Shown in pieces: positions 43,330 to 52,345 of a stretch of DNA of 64,000 nucleotides. A program made the position numbers and the translations under genes. The notes beneath the pieces were generated by a model. That model did not search any database and was not told where the DNA came from. It saw nothing but the letters and a program-made list of their open reading frames with translations. Numbering within the stretch: the first letter of the stretch is position 1; the number at the start of each line of letters is the position of its first letter. The stretch is from contig JASGHP010000001.1 in NCBI GenBank assembly GCA_047602295.1, positions 4,588,001 through 4,652,000 of the forward strand. The letters run 5' to 3'. The DNA is from JACMLD01 sp047602295 (GTDB lineage Bacteria > Bacteroidota > Bacteroidia > Chitinophagales > Chitinophagaceae).

Positions 43330-43848
43330 TTACCATCTTCCCCTTCCACGATCATCGTGTCTTCTGTTATCACGTCCCCAATCGCCCCTGCGATCATAGC
43401 CCCAGTCGCGACCTCTACCCCTGTTGTCAAAACGATAATCATTTCCATAGTAACCGCCACGAGGACCATGAAAATCCCTGATGGCTATTTGGTCGTGCCT
43501 AAACCGGTAAGGCGCATACATCGCCCTGTGATCATTGAAATGAAACCATGGGTTGCGGCCATTGATGACTACCTTATAACCGCCGTATAAGTCATAGTTA
43601 CCGCACCTTGCAGGTAAACTAGGCGCATACACCCAATTGCCCCTGTCAAAGTATACAAACTGTCGGCTTGGTACGTTGTAATAAGCTTCCACATCTGGCA
43701 GATAATAGTTCTCTGCATAATCATAACCAGAAGGACCCCATGCAGGCTGCACGCCAATATTTACGCTGGCACTAAATTGTGCGTTAGCAGGTTTATAAAC
43801 TAAAACAAAAGCTGCAATTGCTGTACTGAGTAAAAGTATCTTTTTCAT
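43330..43848 (-). CDS. Exported protein with Arg/Gly/Asp-rich tail
   Basis: A 172-residue protein with a signal peptide (to about residue 23, ANA-Q). The middle is aromatic-rich (PAWGPSGYDYAENYYLPDVE, NVPSRQFVYFDRGNWVYAPS) and the last 40 residues are dominated by Arg, Gly, Asp and Tyr (FDNRGRGRDWGYDRRGDWGR and on). Similar small proteins are common in Chitinophagaceae and Sphingobacteria without assigned function. It stands alone. Confidence 0.8.
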   Translation of the reverse strand: MKKILLLSTAIAAFVLVYKPANAQFSASVNIGVQPAWGPSGYDYAENYYLPDVEAYYNVPSRQFVYFDRGNWVYAPSLPARCGNYDLYGGYKVVINGRNPWFHFNDHRAMYAPYRFRHDQIAIRDFHGPRGGYYGNDYRFDNRGRGRDWGYDRRGDWGRDNRRHDDRGRGRW

Positions 43849-44318
43849 AATGGTAATTTTGATAAGAGTAATTCAAAACAAATACCATTCTTGCCAAAAA
43901 CTGTTATAGAAAACCCAACATAAAAATTTGTGATTTTATCATTAAACCTTTGGAAAGATTGACTTCTAAGCAAGCCCTTGTGAGCTGCTAGCTATTTGCT
44001 TCAAGCTGCAAGTATTCCTCGGCAGTATTGCTTTTAAACAATGGCTTACGCATGGTTTAAGGAAAACGAGAATTGTATAGCTTTTGATCTTTGTCAGCAT
44101 TCAACAACCGTAAAACAAGCGTCATTCACACTTCTTTCACAATAAAAACTCAAATGCACAATCAACAACTTACACAGAAGCGCTTGCAGCTTGCAGCTAA
44201 CAGCTTGTAGCTTCTCTCCCCCTCTCATCCCTATTTTTTTGCTTTGATATAAATCCTTAAAGCAGGAAAGATTTTATCTGCTAGCTTCATTATCTAACAT
44301 TCACCAAAATTTGCTGTC
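43849..44318. repeat. Non-coding spacer with AGCTGCAAGC-type simple repeats
   Basis: This 470-base spacer between divergent genes holds no coding ORF. It contains two clusters of related words: GAGCTGCTAGCTATTTGCTT, CAAGCTGCAAG (about 43981-44012) and GCGCTTGCAGCTTGCAGCTA, ACAGCTTGTAGCTTC (about 44174-44213). The clusters are partly complementary and resemble the spacers at 26703-26965 and 53966-53993. Confidence 0.6.
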
Positions 44319-45434
44319 ATGAAAAAGCTACTCTTATTAACGTCCATTCTTTTTGCTTCAACTTATTGCATTCCATTTACAGCGTTTGCACAATTAACCA
44401 CGCTTGCCAGCGGTGGTAATAAAAAAGCTGCTGTAAGCGAACGTATCGGGCTTACAGACATTACAATTCATTACGACAGACCCGGTGTAAAAGGCAGGGA
44501 AGGAAAGATTTGGGGAGGCCTGATACCAGTTGGTTTTACTGACCAGGGTTTTGGTTCATCTAAAGCAGCACCCTGGAGAGCAGGCGCCAATGAAAATACT
44601 ACAATTGAATTTTCTACTGATGTAAAAATTGAAGGACAATCATTGGCTGCTGGCAAGTATGGCTTCTTCATTGCTTACGACCCGGAAGCAAGCACATTGA
44701 TATTTTCAAAAAACAATACCGCCTGGGGAAGTTTTTATTACAACGATAAGGAAGATATACTGCGTGTAAAAGTGAAACCAGTGGCAGCAGAAAAAAGTGT
44801 AGAGTGGTTGAAATATGAATTCAACAATGAAACAGAGAATACTGCAACCATTGCATTGCAGTGGGAGAAACTGGTTATTCCTTTTAAAGTAGAAGTTGAT
44901 TATATAAATGATCAGATTACTTCTTTCAGAAAGCAACTGCAAACGCAAACAGGATTTAATTGGGAACCCTGGGACCAGGCTGCCCAATGGTGCCTGCAAA
45001 AAAATGTAAACCTGGACGAAGCTTTATTATGGAGCGATTCTGCCAGCGGCAATACTTTTGGGGGTGCTAATAGCTTCCAGGCACAAAGCACCAAAGCTCA
45101 AATCTTAACCAAATTAAACCGTGGTGCAGAAGCAGATGCCATCATGAAAAAAGCATTGCCATTGGCTACCGTGCAGGAATTGCATCAATATGGCCGTGCT
45201 CTGATTGCGCAGAAAAAACCCAAAGAGGCCTTTGATGTTTTTAAAATGAACTACGACAAAAATCCTACAGTATTTACCACAATGGTAGGCCTGGCAAGAG
45301 GTTATTCAGCTTTGGGAAATTATAAAAAAGCGCTTGAGTTTGCACAGAAAGCACTGCCTATATCAGACCAGGTAAACAAAGCAAATCTTGAAAGAATGAT
45401 TAAGATGCTGCAGGATGGCAAGGATATTAATTAG
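44319..45434 (+). CDS. DUF2911 protein with TPR-like C-terminus
   Basis: A 371-residue exported protein (signal peptide to about residue 24, AFA-Q). Residues about 28-170 are a DUF2911 domain: SERIGLTDITIHYDRPGVKG, RAGANENTTIEFSTDVKIEG, LAAGKYGFFIAYDPEASTLI and WGSFYYNDKEDILRVKVKP. The C-terminal half is helical with tetratricopeptide-like units (FQAQSTKAQILTKLNRGAEA, MVGLARGYSALGNYKKALEF). DUF2911 is a Bacteroidota family without a known activity. Confidence 0.92.
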   Translation: MKKLLLLTSILFASTYCIPFTAFAQLTTLASGGNKKAAVSERIGLTDITIHYDRPGVKGREGKIWGGLIPVGFTDQGFGSSKAAPWRAGANENTTIEFSTDVKIEGQSLAAGKYGFFIAYDPEASTLIFSKNNTAWGSFYYNDKEDILRVKVKPVAAEKSVEWLKYEFNNETENTATIALQWEKLVIPFKVEVDYINDQITSFRKQLQTQTGFNWEPWDQAAQWCLQKNVNLDEALLWSDSASGNTFGGANSFQAQSTKAQILTKLNRGAEADAIMKKALPLATVQELHQYGRALIAQKKPKEAFDVFKMNYDKNPTVFTTMVGLARGYSALGNYKKALEFAQKALPISDQVNKANLERMIKMLQDGKDIN

Positions 45435-45442
45435 TTAAATAG

Positions 45443-45492
45443 TTGATTGGTTGATTGGTTGACAGCGATAACCAATCAACTGATCAACCAAT
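45443..45492. terminator. Hairpin between convergent genes (TTGATTGG repeats)
   Basis: Direct repeats of TTGATTGG on the left face ACCAATCAAC and TGATCAACCAAT on the right; the inner 10 bp GTTGATTGGT / ACCAATCAAC pair perfectly around GTTGACAGCGATA-type loop sequence. It probably terminates both convergent transcripts, although no T-run is present. Confidence 0.5.
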
Positions 45493-45495
45493 AAA

Positions 45496-45990
45496 CTACC
45501 GCTCATCTGCACTGGGGCCGTACATGCCCGGCACTGGTATATCCAGCAAACGAAGGTATACAGACAGTTGTCCTCTGTGATGAACCACGTGGTTAAAAGT
45601 AAAGTTGCGCATCATCACTTTTTTTGGCAAAGCAAACATCACTTGTTCACCTCGGCGCACTTTAAACATTTCATTCAGTGCATCGTCACCAGCGTTCTGC
45701 AGCACAGCCACTGCGTTGGCAAGATGTTCATCAAAAATGCGTAGGAGATCTGCGTTGTCTGCGCAAACATTGGGTTTGAAAGTTGCAGTGGCAAAATCAA
45801 ATTCAGGTGCAGCCATGGTACGGTTTATCCAAATTGGTATTTCAGCAATATGAGTGGCAAGCCTGCCAATACTCATTGATTTTTCATGCGGCTTCCATAG
45901 CAGTTTATCATCTGGCACTTTGGCCAGAATTTTTCTTGTATTGTTTGCTTCGTGCTTTAGTTCGGCAATAAGTGCATCTTTAATAGGCAT
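45496..45990 (-). CDS. DinB-family protein
   Basis: The start at 45988-45990 (MPIKDALIAELKHEANNTRK) gives 164 residues; an earlier ATG would run into the terminator at 46021-46046. The four-helix DinB fold carries the usual metal-binding histidines in RLATHIAEIPIWINR and FNHVVHHRGQLSVYLRLLDI. DinB/YfiT proteins are metal-dependent thiol-linked transferases or are uncharacterised, as here. Confidence 0.9.
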   Translation of the reverse strand: MPIKDALIAELKHEANNTRKILAKVPDDKLLWKPHEKSMSIGRLATHIAEIPIWINRTMAAPEFDFATATFKPNVCADNADLLRIFDEHLANAVAVLQNAGDDALNEMFKVRRGEQVMFALPKKVMMRNFTFNHVVHHRGQLSVYLRLLDIPVPGMYGPSADER

Positions 45991-46020
45991 AGTGCAATAA
46001 TTGTTTAAGCTTCGAAAATA

Positions 46021-46046
46021 AAAAATCCCTGGCAAAGCAGGGATTT
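46021..46046 (-). terminator. Terminator of the EF-G paralogue gene
   Basis: AAATCCCTG and CAGGGATTT form a perfect 9-bp stem with loop GCAAAG; on the minus strand it is followed by TTTTATTTTC. It lies about 145 bases after the EF-G stop and just before dinB. Confidence 0.8.
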
Positions 46047-46189
46047 CTTATATAACATAATTCTGATTATAATGTGAAAATAAAAGAACAACTCCATCAT
46101 TCCCAATAATTAGAAGTGCTGAAGCAAGTAAAGGGATTTTCGATTCCGGCATTTCCACATTTATCACATTAGCACACTTACCACATTTT

Positions 46190-48322
46190 CTACACTTCTT
46201 CCTTCACTGTCTTGCCATATTCCTGTTGCAATTTTTTTTGTATCTCAAAAGGAACTGTTGCGTATTCGGCAAAACGCATGGCAAATCTAGCACGCCCCTG
46301 TGTAAGCGAACGCAATGAGGAAGAGTAATCATGCATTTCTGCCAGTGGAGCTTTCGCAATAATACGCGTAAAGTGCCCTTCTCTATCCATGCCTTCCACT
46401 ATGGCACGGCGGCCCTGCAAATCGCCCATCACACTACCGGTTAAATCGTCGGGACATAATACTTCCAATTGGTTGATTGGTTCCAGCAATTGCGGCGCTG
46501 CCTGCTGAAATGCCTGGCGAAACGCCTGCAAACCGGCAATCCTGAAAGAAATATCATTGCTGTCTACCGGGTGCATTTTACCATCGTACACGCACACTCT
46601 TACATCGCGTACATACGAGCCCGTTAGTGGCCCTTCCTGCATTTTTTCCATTACGCCTTTTAAAATAGAAGGAAGAAACCTGGTATCGATTGCTCCCCCA
46701 ACAATGCAATTATAAAAAACAAGTTTCCCTCCCCAATCCAAATCATATTCATCTCTTCCACGCACAGTTAATCCCTTTGGGTCGGGCATGTCTTTATACC
46801 AGGGCTCAATGCGCATAAACACTTCCCCAAATTGCCCGCTGCCACCGCTTTGTTTTTTATGCCGGTAACTGGATTCTGCTGAACTCCTGATAGTTTCACG
46901 ATATGGAATGCGTGGCTTAACAAATTGCACTTCCAGGTTGTGGATATGCTCCATCTTCCATTTTATAACAGAGAGATGCAATTCTCCCTGGCAATGCAGC
47001 AGCACCTGTTTTAATTCTTTTGAGAATGCAGCTTGTATAGTAGGATCTTCTTCCTGCAGCACATGCAAAGCAGCAGACAATTTTTCCTCTTCGCCTTTGC
47101 GCATACTCTCTATTGCTAGGGTCATATTATAAGGCGGGAACTTGATAGGCGGCAGTATAATGGATTTGCCCTTTTCGTGCAGGGTGTTATTCACATGCGT
47201 ATTCCGTAATTTAACAGTAGCACCAATATCGCCTGCTACCAGTTCATTGGTATTCGTTCTGCTATGGCCTTCAATCACAAACAACTGGTTTATTTTTTCG
47301 CCAATACCTGTGTTTTCATTGTAAAGCTCCATACCACTTTTTACCGTACCCGAATAAACTTTAAAAAGACTCATCTCCCCCACATGGCTTTCTACAATTG
47401 TTTTAAAAACAAAAACACAGGCCGGCCCTTTTGTATCGCAGGCAAGAGTCTCCCCTTTTACAGTGCGCTGCGGTGGCATTTCATTGGCTGCAGGGCAAAC
47501 ATTGTCTATAAAACCCATCAACCTGCCGCTACCCATATTGCGCTCTGCAGAAAGACAAAACAATGGAAAAAGATCATGCTTAATCATTGCCTGCTTCATT
47601 CCTTCTTTCATTTCATCTTCATCAAGCTCACCTTTATCAAAATACTTTTCCATCAGGCTCTCGTCGTTGCCCGCAACTGCTTCTACCAGTTCTTTGTGCA
47701 ATTGCATGGCTTTATCTTTTTCTTCCTCGGGTATCTCCAGCTTCTCAGGTTTGCCGCCCGTATCTTTAAATTTGTACATTGTCATGCGCAGCACATCTAT
47801 TATTTCATGAAAGCCGGCGCCTGTTTGTCTTGGGTATTGAACTACTGTAACCTTGTGCCCGAAATGATTTTTTATTTCGCGCAGGCTTTTCTCGTAATCT
47901 GCATTGTCATCATCCAGTTTATTAATGCAAAAAATCATCGGCGTTTTAAACTGCTCTGTGTATTCCCAGATTATATCCGTACCTACTTCTACACCCGCTA
48001 CTGCATTTACAAGCATAACACCTGTATCAGCAACACGCAATGAAGAAATTACTTCGCCAACAAAATCATCATAACCCGGCGTATCCAGTATATTTATTTT
48101 ATAGCCGCGCCATTTCGCATGCAGCAATGTAGAGAAAACAGAATTGCCGCGTTCTTTTTCCAGTTCGTGATAATCGCTAACTGTATTCTTTGCAGCAATT
48201 GTTCCTTTCCGGTTGATGAGGCCTGCTTCTAATAACATGCACTCCGCTAAGCTGGTCTTGCCTGAGCCTGCGTGACCCAGCAAGACAATATTTTTTACGT
48301 GTGAGGTATCAAAATCTGCCAT
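46190..48322 (-). CDS. Elongation factor G-like GTPase (EF-G paralogue)
   Basis: The start at 48320-48322 (MADFDTSHVKNIVLLGHAGS) gives 710 residues. The GTPase motifs are GHAGSGKTS (P-loop), DTPGYDDF and NKLDDD; domains II-V follow, with the domain IV loop and the C-terminal LAEMHDYSSSLRSLTQGRAR, FAMRFAEYATVP. The switch I segment reads EKERGNSVFSTLLHAKW instead of the ERGITIxSA of canonical EF-G, which places it in the EF-G-like group and not the housekeeping fusA, which usually lies with rpsL-rpsG. Likely roles are ribosome recycling, stress translation or an unknown step. Confidence 0.93.
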   Translation of the reverse strand: MADFDTSHVKNIVLLGHAGSGKTSLAECMLLEAGLINRKGTIAAKNTVSDYHELEKERGNSVFSTLLHAKWRGYKINILDTPGYDDFVGEVISSLRVADTGVMLVNAVAGVEVGTDIIWEYTEQFKTPMIFCINKLDDDNADYEKSLREIKNHFGHKVTVVQYPRQTGAGFHEIIDVLRMTMYKFKDTGGKPEKLEIPEEEKDKAMQLHKELVEAVAGNDESLMEKYFDKGELDEDEMKEGMKQAMIKHDLFPLFCLSAERNMGSGRLMGFIDNVCPAANEMPPQRTVKGETLACDTKGPACVFVFKTIVESHVGEMSLFKVYSGTVKSGMELYNENTGIGEKINQLFVIEGHSRTNTNELVAGDIGATVKLRNTHVNNTLHEKGKSIILPPIKFPPYNMTLAIESMRKGEEEKLSAALHVLQEEDPTIQAAFSKELKQVLLHCQGELHLSVIKWKMEHIHNLEVQFVKPRIPYRETIRSSAESSYRHKKQSGGSGQFGEVFMRIEPWYKDMPDPKGLTVRGRDEYDLDWGGKLVFYNCIVGGAIDTRFLPSILKGVMEKMQEGPLTGSYVRDVRVCVYDGKMHPVDSNDISFRIAGLQAFRQAFQQAAPQLLEPINQLEVLCPDDLTGSVMGDLQGRRAIVEGMDREGHFTRIIAKAPLAEMHDYSSSLRSLTQGRARFAMRFAEYATVPFEIQKKLQQEYGKTVKEEV

Positions 48323-48362
48323 GGCAAACAATTTTAGAAGTGAAGAATAAAGCAATCGGTAT

Positions 48363-48412
48363 AAAAAAACAGGAACTCCGTACAGGCATTTGCCCGCACC
48401 AGAATTCCTGTT
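48363..48412 (-). terminator. Terminator upstream of the EF-G paralogue
   Basis: On the minus strand AACAGGAA and TTCCTGTT (8 bp, with a 29-nt loop that has further pairing) are followed by TTTTTAT. It ends the transcript of the 126-residue gene and separates it from the EF-G paralogue. Confidence 0.7.
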
Positions 48413-48435
48413 GGTATAATTTTATGGCGGGGCTT

Positions 48436-48816
48436 TTAGTTAAGCCGGGAAATAAATTGACGGAAGCGATCTTTTAACTCGTCTAACAGTGCTTGCTGGC
48501 GACTGTATTCTTTAAATAAATGTTCATGTTCTGCCATAGTATGATGATTTACGTGACCGTTTTCATCTACCCTGGCAAGACCTGTCTTGTAATCGTGCGC
48601 CTTGATGGAATGTTTCAAATCGTGAATGTTGATGAGCTGAATGTGAAACTGGTTTTCATAATGCTCCAAATCCTGCAAATGCTCATAATTGGTAACGCGA
48701 AGTGCAATCTGTCTTAACTGATTTTTTAAATGGGTAATTTCTTCTCTGTAATTGCGCATTTGCTGGCGCCATGTACTGCAGTCTGCAGAAAGCTGTGAGA
48801 TGTCTGTTGTAACCAT
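48436..48816 (-). CDS. Coiled-coil hypothetical protein
   Basis: A 126-residue soluble protein that is almost entirely helical. Two segments have heptad character: WRQQMRNYREEITHLKNQLR (about 16-35) and EHLFKEYSRQQALLDELKDR (about 98-117). The middle is His-rich (HVNHHTMAEHEH). No family recognised. It lies upstream of the EF-G paralogue on the same strand but is separated by a terminator. Confidence 0.65.
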   Translation of the reverse strand: MVTTDISQLSADCSTWRQQMRNYREEITHLKNQLRQIALRVTNYEHLQDLEHYENQFHIQLINIHDLKHSIKAHDYKTGLARVDENGHVNHHTMAEHEHLFKEYSRQQALLDELKDRFRQFISRLN

Positions 48817-49139
48817 CGGAGTAAGTTTTTGTGGTGAGAAAATATTAATTACTACTAAGGTTCGGGAGGGAGGGATTTTTATTAAAGAGCTAATCCTAAT
48901 TTACCACATTTTTTTAGAAGAAAGGAAGTTTTATACGAAATATTCTTTCGATAACATCCCATTAGTTTTGGTGAATAAGGTTGTAACATCATTGACTAAA
49001 AAAGGTTCATCTTATAATTGGACTCGGCGTGGTAAAATCCCCCCTGCAATTCGCAACAGCTAAATGTTTTTATTTACAGAGTCTGCCTTGGCTTTAATTT
49101 TTTTTTAACAGACGGGGCAATTATGATTTATATTTGAGT
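48817..49139. other. Non-coding spacer
   Basis: The 323-base spacer separates the divergent coiled-coil and permease genes. A 103-codon ORF (48752-49063) overlaps the coiled-coil gene in antisense and has no coding character. TATATTTG at 49129-49136 matches the -7 consensus but is only 3 bases before the permease ATG and has no -33 partner. Confidence 0.5.
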
Positions 49140-50387
49140 ATGTACAAATTTGGGGAGATTATCATCAGCAGTTTAAAAATGGCATTGGGCGAATTTCGTT
49201 CCAACAAACTGCGCACCTTCCTGTCTTTGTTTGGCATTACGGTTGGCATCTTCTGCATTATTGGTGTGCTGGCCACGGTGGATAGCCTTAAATCAAACAT
49301 CAAAGAATCATTTAACAGCCTGGGCAACAATACCATTTACATTCAGAAGAGGCCCTGGGGCAGTGGTGGGCCAGATGAGTGGTGGAAATATAATAACAGG
49401 CCAAGTCCCAAATACGATGAATCTGTACTGTTGCAAAAAAGATTGAACTATGCTGAGAATATTGGCTTTATCACCTTTGGCAGCAACAATGTGGAGTATG
49501 AAGACCAGCAGCTTAGCAATGTAACCTGGTATGCAGTTAGTGAGGGTTATGCAAAAATTCAAACCCTGGATATAGCTTATGGCCGATACATTTCTGATGC
49601 GGAATTTACAGCGGGGTCTTATTCAATTGTGATGGGTTATACCAATGCAGAAACCATGTTTATCAACCCGCAAAACGCAGTAGGCAAAACGGTTGAAATA
49701 AATGGTCGCAAAATGTCTATTGTGGGCGTCATTAAAAAGAACGGAAGCAATAATATGGGCGGCTGGGATTTTGACAATATTGTATTGATGCCTTATCGCA
49801 CTGCCAGGAATCTCACCAATAAGGATTTGGCCGAAGGATTTATTATGGTGAAGGGAAAAGAAAAAGTACCTGTAGAAGAAATGAAGATGGAACTGGATGG
49901 CGCTTATCGTTCTGTTAGAAAATTAAAACCAGTGCAGGCAGATAACTTTGCGCTTAATGAAGTATCAGCTGCCAATTCCATTCTTGATACGGTATTTGGT
50001 TCTATCAACCTGGGCGGTTGGTTTATTGCCAGTCTTTCTTTAATTGTGGGCATGTTTGGTGTAGCCAATATTATGTTTGTAACCGTTAGAGAACGCACCA
50101 GCCAGATAGGTTTAAAGAAAGCTATTGGTGCAAAGCGTTCCGTAATTGTGTCAGAGTTTTTACTGGAGTCTGCTTTCCTATGCATCATGGGTGGCTTTAT
50201 TGGTCTTGTATTGGTGTATATACTGGCAAAAATTATTTCCCCAATGGTTGGCTTTCCGGTTACCATCTCCCTTAACATATTTTCCATTGCTGTTTCCATC
50301 TGCATTATTACAGGCATTCTTGCAGGCATTATCCCTGCTTTAATCGCGGCCCGCATGGACCCTGTGGTTGCCATCAGGAGCAAATAA
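49140..50387 (+). CDS. MacB-like ABC transporter permease
   Basis: From ATG 49140 the protein has 415 residues (a TTG two codons earlier is in frame). It has one N-terminal membrane helix (LRTFLSLFGITVGIFCIIGV), a periplasmic MacB core domain (about 45-260) and three C-terminal helices of an FtsX domain (GGWFIASLSLIVGMFGVANI, FLLESAFLCIMGGFIGLVLV, ISLNIFSIAVSICIITGILA), ending IPALIAARMDPVVAIRSK. Such permeases work with a LolD/MacB-type ATPase, but none is adjacent here; it must be encoded elsewhere. Confidence 0.92.
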   Translation: MYKFGEIIISSLKMALGEFRSNKLRTFLSLFGITVGIFCIIGVLATVDSLKSNIKESFNSLGNNTIYIQKRPWGSGGPDEWWKYNNRPSPKYDESVLLQKRLNYAENIGFITFGSNNVEYEDQQLSNVTWYAVSEGYAKIQTLDIAYGRYISDAEFTAGSYSIVMGYTNAETMFINPQNAVGKTVEINGRKMSIVGVIKKNGSNNMGGWDFDNIVLMPYRTARNLTNKDLAEGFIMVKGKEKVPVEEMKMELDGAYRSVRKLKPVQADNFALNEVSAANSILDTVFGSINLGGWFIASLSLIVGMFGVANIMFVTVRERTSQIGLKKAIGAKRSVIVSEFLLESAFLCIMGGFIGLVLVYILAKIISPMVGFPVTISLNIFSIAVSICIITGILAGIIPALIAARMDPVVAIRSK

Positions 50388-50585
50388 TAGTCAGCTCCCA
50401 TTGTTATCTTTCTTTCCTAATAAAACTAACAGTGAAATTTTATACTGTTCAGCAAACATTTTCAAACCCGACATTAAATCAGATAGACATTAGCAGTTGC
50501 GGCGCAATCATGTGCCCAATGCTCTAATATCGGTTTCAAACAATTACTTGCAAACAATGTATATTTAATTTTCAAACTCAATAAT

Positions 50586-51866
50586 ATGCGTTTTGAAGCA
50601 ACGGAGAAATTTGCGAGCCAATTGGATAAGAAAGACCCGCTAAAAAAATTCAGGAAAAGATTTTTTTATCCCCAGCATAAAAAGAAAAAAGCTATTTATT
50701 TCTGCGGCAATTCGCTGGGTTTGCAACCCAAACAAACAGCCAAAGCATTTAAGCAGGAATTAAAAGATTGGAAAACTCTGGCGATTGGCGGATATTTTGG
50801 CGCAAAACATCCCTGGTTATTTTATCATGAAAATTTCAAGCAAACGCTTTCTGCCATGATGGGTTGCCAGCAGGATGAAGTAACTGTAATGAATGCATTA
50901 ACTGTAAACCTGCATTTGCTATTGCTTTCTTTCTATAAACCATCGGGCAAACGTTTCAAAATTATTATGGAAGCCGGTGCTTTCCCGAGTGATCAATATG
51001 CTGCCGAAACGCAGGTTCGCCTGCATGGTTACGACCCAAAAGAAGCAATTATTGAAATAGCTCCCCGCAAGGGAGAAAAACTATTACGCACGGAAGACAT
51101 TGTACAAACAATAGAACAAAACAAAAATAGTCTCTCGCTGGTTTTAATGGGCGGCATCAATTACTATACCGGGCAGTTATATGATATAGAAAAGATTACT
51201 GCTGCTGCACATACTACAGGTGCAATAGCAGGTTGGGATTTGGCGCATGTTGCCGGCAATGTGCCTATGCAATTGAATAAATGGCAGGTTGATTTTGCAG
51301 TATGGTGTTCTTACAAATATTTGAATGCTGGCCCGGGTGCAGTTAGTGGCGTATTCATACACAAAAAAATTTCCGGCAATAAAAATTATTCACGTGTGGG
51401 TGGCTGGTGGGGCAATGCAGAAACCACACGTTTTAAAATGAAAAAAGGATTTATTCCTAAAGCCAATGTTGATGGCTGGCAATTGAGCACTGCACAGGTG
51501 TTTAACATGGTGGCATTAAAAGCTTCATTGAAATTGTTTGAGGAGGCCGGCATACAAAAGCTGCGTAAAAAAAGCATATTGTTGACTGCCTATCTTGAAT
51601 TCCTGCTTAAAAAATTGACGCAACTAAAATATGAAATCATCACGCCTGAAGATCCATCCATGCGTGGTGCGCAGTTGAGTTTATTTTTTAAAGAAAGAGG
51701 AAAAGAAATTCACCAAGCACTTACCAATAGCGGCATAGTGGTAGACTATCGTGAGCCTAGCGTTATCCGTGTAGCCCCTGCCCCATTGTACAATTCCTTT
51801 AAAGAAGTTTTTAAGTTTTACGAAATTGTAAAAGCCATTGAAAAGCCTCAATCAAAAAGCAAATAA
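50586..51866 (+). CDS. kynU: Kynureninase
   Basis: A 426-residue PLP enzyme of normal length. Diagnostic segments are IYFCGNSLGLQPKQTAKAFK near the N-terminus, WLFYHENFKQTLSAMMG, GWDLAHVAGNVPMQL, and the PLP-Lys motif VWCSYKYLNAGPGAVSG. It cleaves kynurenine or 3-hydroxykynurenine to anthranilates and alanine in tryptophan degradation or NAD synthesis. No other kynurenine-pathway gene is within the window. Confidence 0.96.
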   Translation: MRFEATEKFASQLDKKDPLKKFRKRFFYPQHKKKKAIYFCGNSLGLQPKQTAKAFKQELKDWKTLAIGGYFGAKHPWLFYHENFKQTLSAMMGCQQDEVTVMNALTVNLHLLLLSFYKPSGKRFKIIMEAGAFPSDQYAAETQVRLHGYDPKEAIIEIAPRKGEKLLRTEDIVQTIEQNKNSLSLVLMGGINYYTGQLYDIEKITAAAHTTGAIAGWDLAHVAGNVPMQLNKWQVDFAVWCSYKYLNAGPGAVSGVFIHKKISGNKNYSRVGGWWGNAETTRFKMKKGFIPKANVDGWQLSTAQVFNMVALKASLKLFEEAGIQKLRKKSILLTAYLEFLLKKLTQLKYEIITPEDPSMRGAQLSLFFKERGKEIHQALTNSGIVVDYREPSVIRVAPAPLYNSFKEVFKFYEIVKAIEKPQSKSK

Positions 51867-51874
51867 CAATTTTA

Positions 51875-52339
51875 CTATGCTTTATTAATTGCTTTTTCTT
51901 TTTTGGTAGGATTGCCTTTGCCAGTCTCAATTAATGGTTCAAGACTGTTGATGATGTAATCAGTCCATGCACCTGAACAGGCACTAAAACATTCAATTTG
52001 CGGAACTAATCCTTCATGCGTAAACCGCAGCCCGGTTTTGTTGCCTTCCTTAAATATTTCGAAAACAATTTTGGTGTTTGTCCATTCTGTTTTGTCTTTA
52101 ATAAAATTGAGTCTGCTATCTGTAACCAGCCAAACAACTTTCTGGTTAGGTTCAACCGTTACCAGCTTTTGTTTTGAATAGTGCACATCCCCAAACTGCA
52201 CTTCAAATTCATCATTCAGTTCTTTCGATTTTCCTTTCAGGTTTTCTGTCCACCAACCTGTAACATTGTTTACGGCATTAAATACTTCTTGCGGCGTTTC
52301 ATTTACCAGGAATGAAACTGTTAAGCTTTTTGTTTCCAT
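51875..52339 (-). CDS. SRPBCC/AHSA1-family protein A
   Basis: A 154-residue START-like domain protein. The AHSA1 pattern is clear: LTVSFLVNETPQEVFNAVNN, VTGWWTENLKGKSKELNDEF, and TGLRFTHEGLVP near the C-terminal helix with CSGAWTDYIINSLEPLIETG. It is a paralogue of the next gene, 6 bases upstream in the same unit. These domains bind hydrophobic ligands; function unknown. Confidence 0.9.
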   Translation of the reverse strand: METKSLTVSFLVNETPQEVFNAVNNVTGWWTENLKGKSKELNDEFEVQFGDVHYSKQKLVTVEPNQKVVWLVTDSRLNFIKDKTEWTNTKIVFEIFKEGNKTGLRFTHEGLVPQIECFSACSGAWTDYIINSLEPLIETGKGNPTKKEKAINKA

Positions 52340-52345
52340 AAATAT

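Noticed and set aside
43978..44215. Repeated AGCTGCAAGC words considered as a CRISPR or iteron array
   Set aside because: The repeats vary in length, have no constant spacers, no cas or rep genes are near, and the words recur in other spacers.
47264..48043. 259-codon plus-strand ORF
   Set aside because: It lies fully antisense to the well-conserved EF-G paralogue, and its translation is Cys/Phe/His-rich without domain character.
48752..49063. 103-codon plus-strand ORF in the spacer before the MacB-like permease
   Set aside because: It starts antisense inside the coiled-coil gene and shows no coding character; the region is A/T-rich spacer.
49129..49136. TATATTTG -7 element before the permease gene
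   Set aside because: It is 3 bases from the ATG and has no -33 partner.
50491..50535. GTTGCGGCGCAATCATGTGCCC considered as a further copy of the 55-bp repeat
   Set aside because: Only a few positions agree with the core and the flanks do not align.
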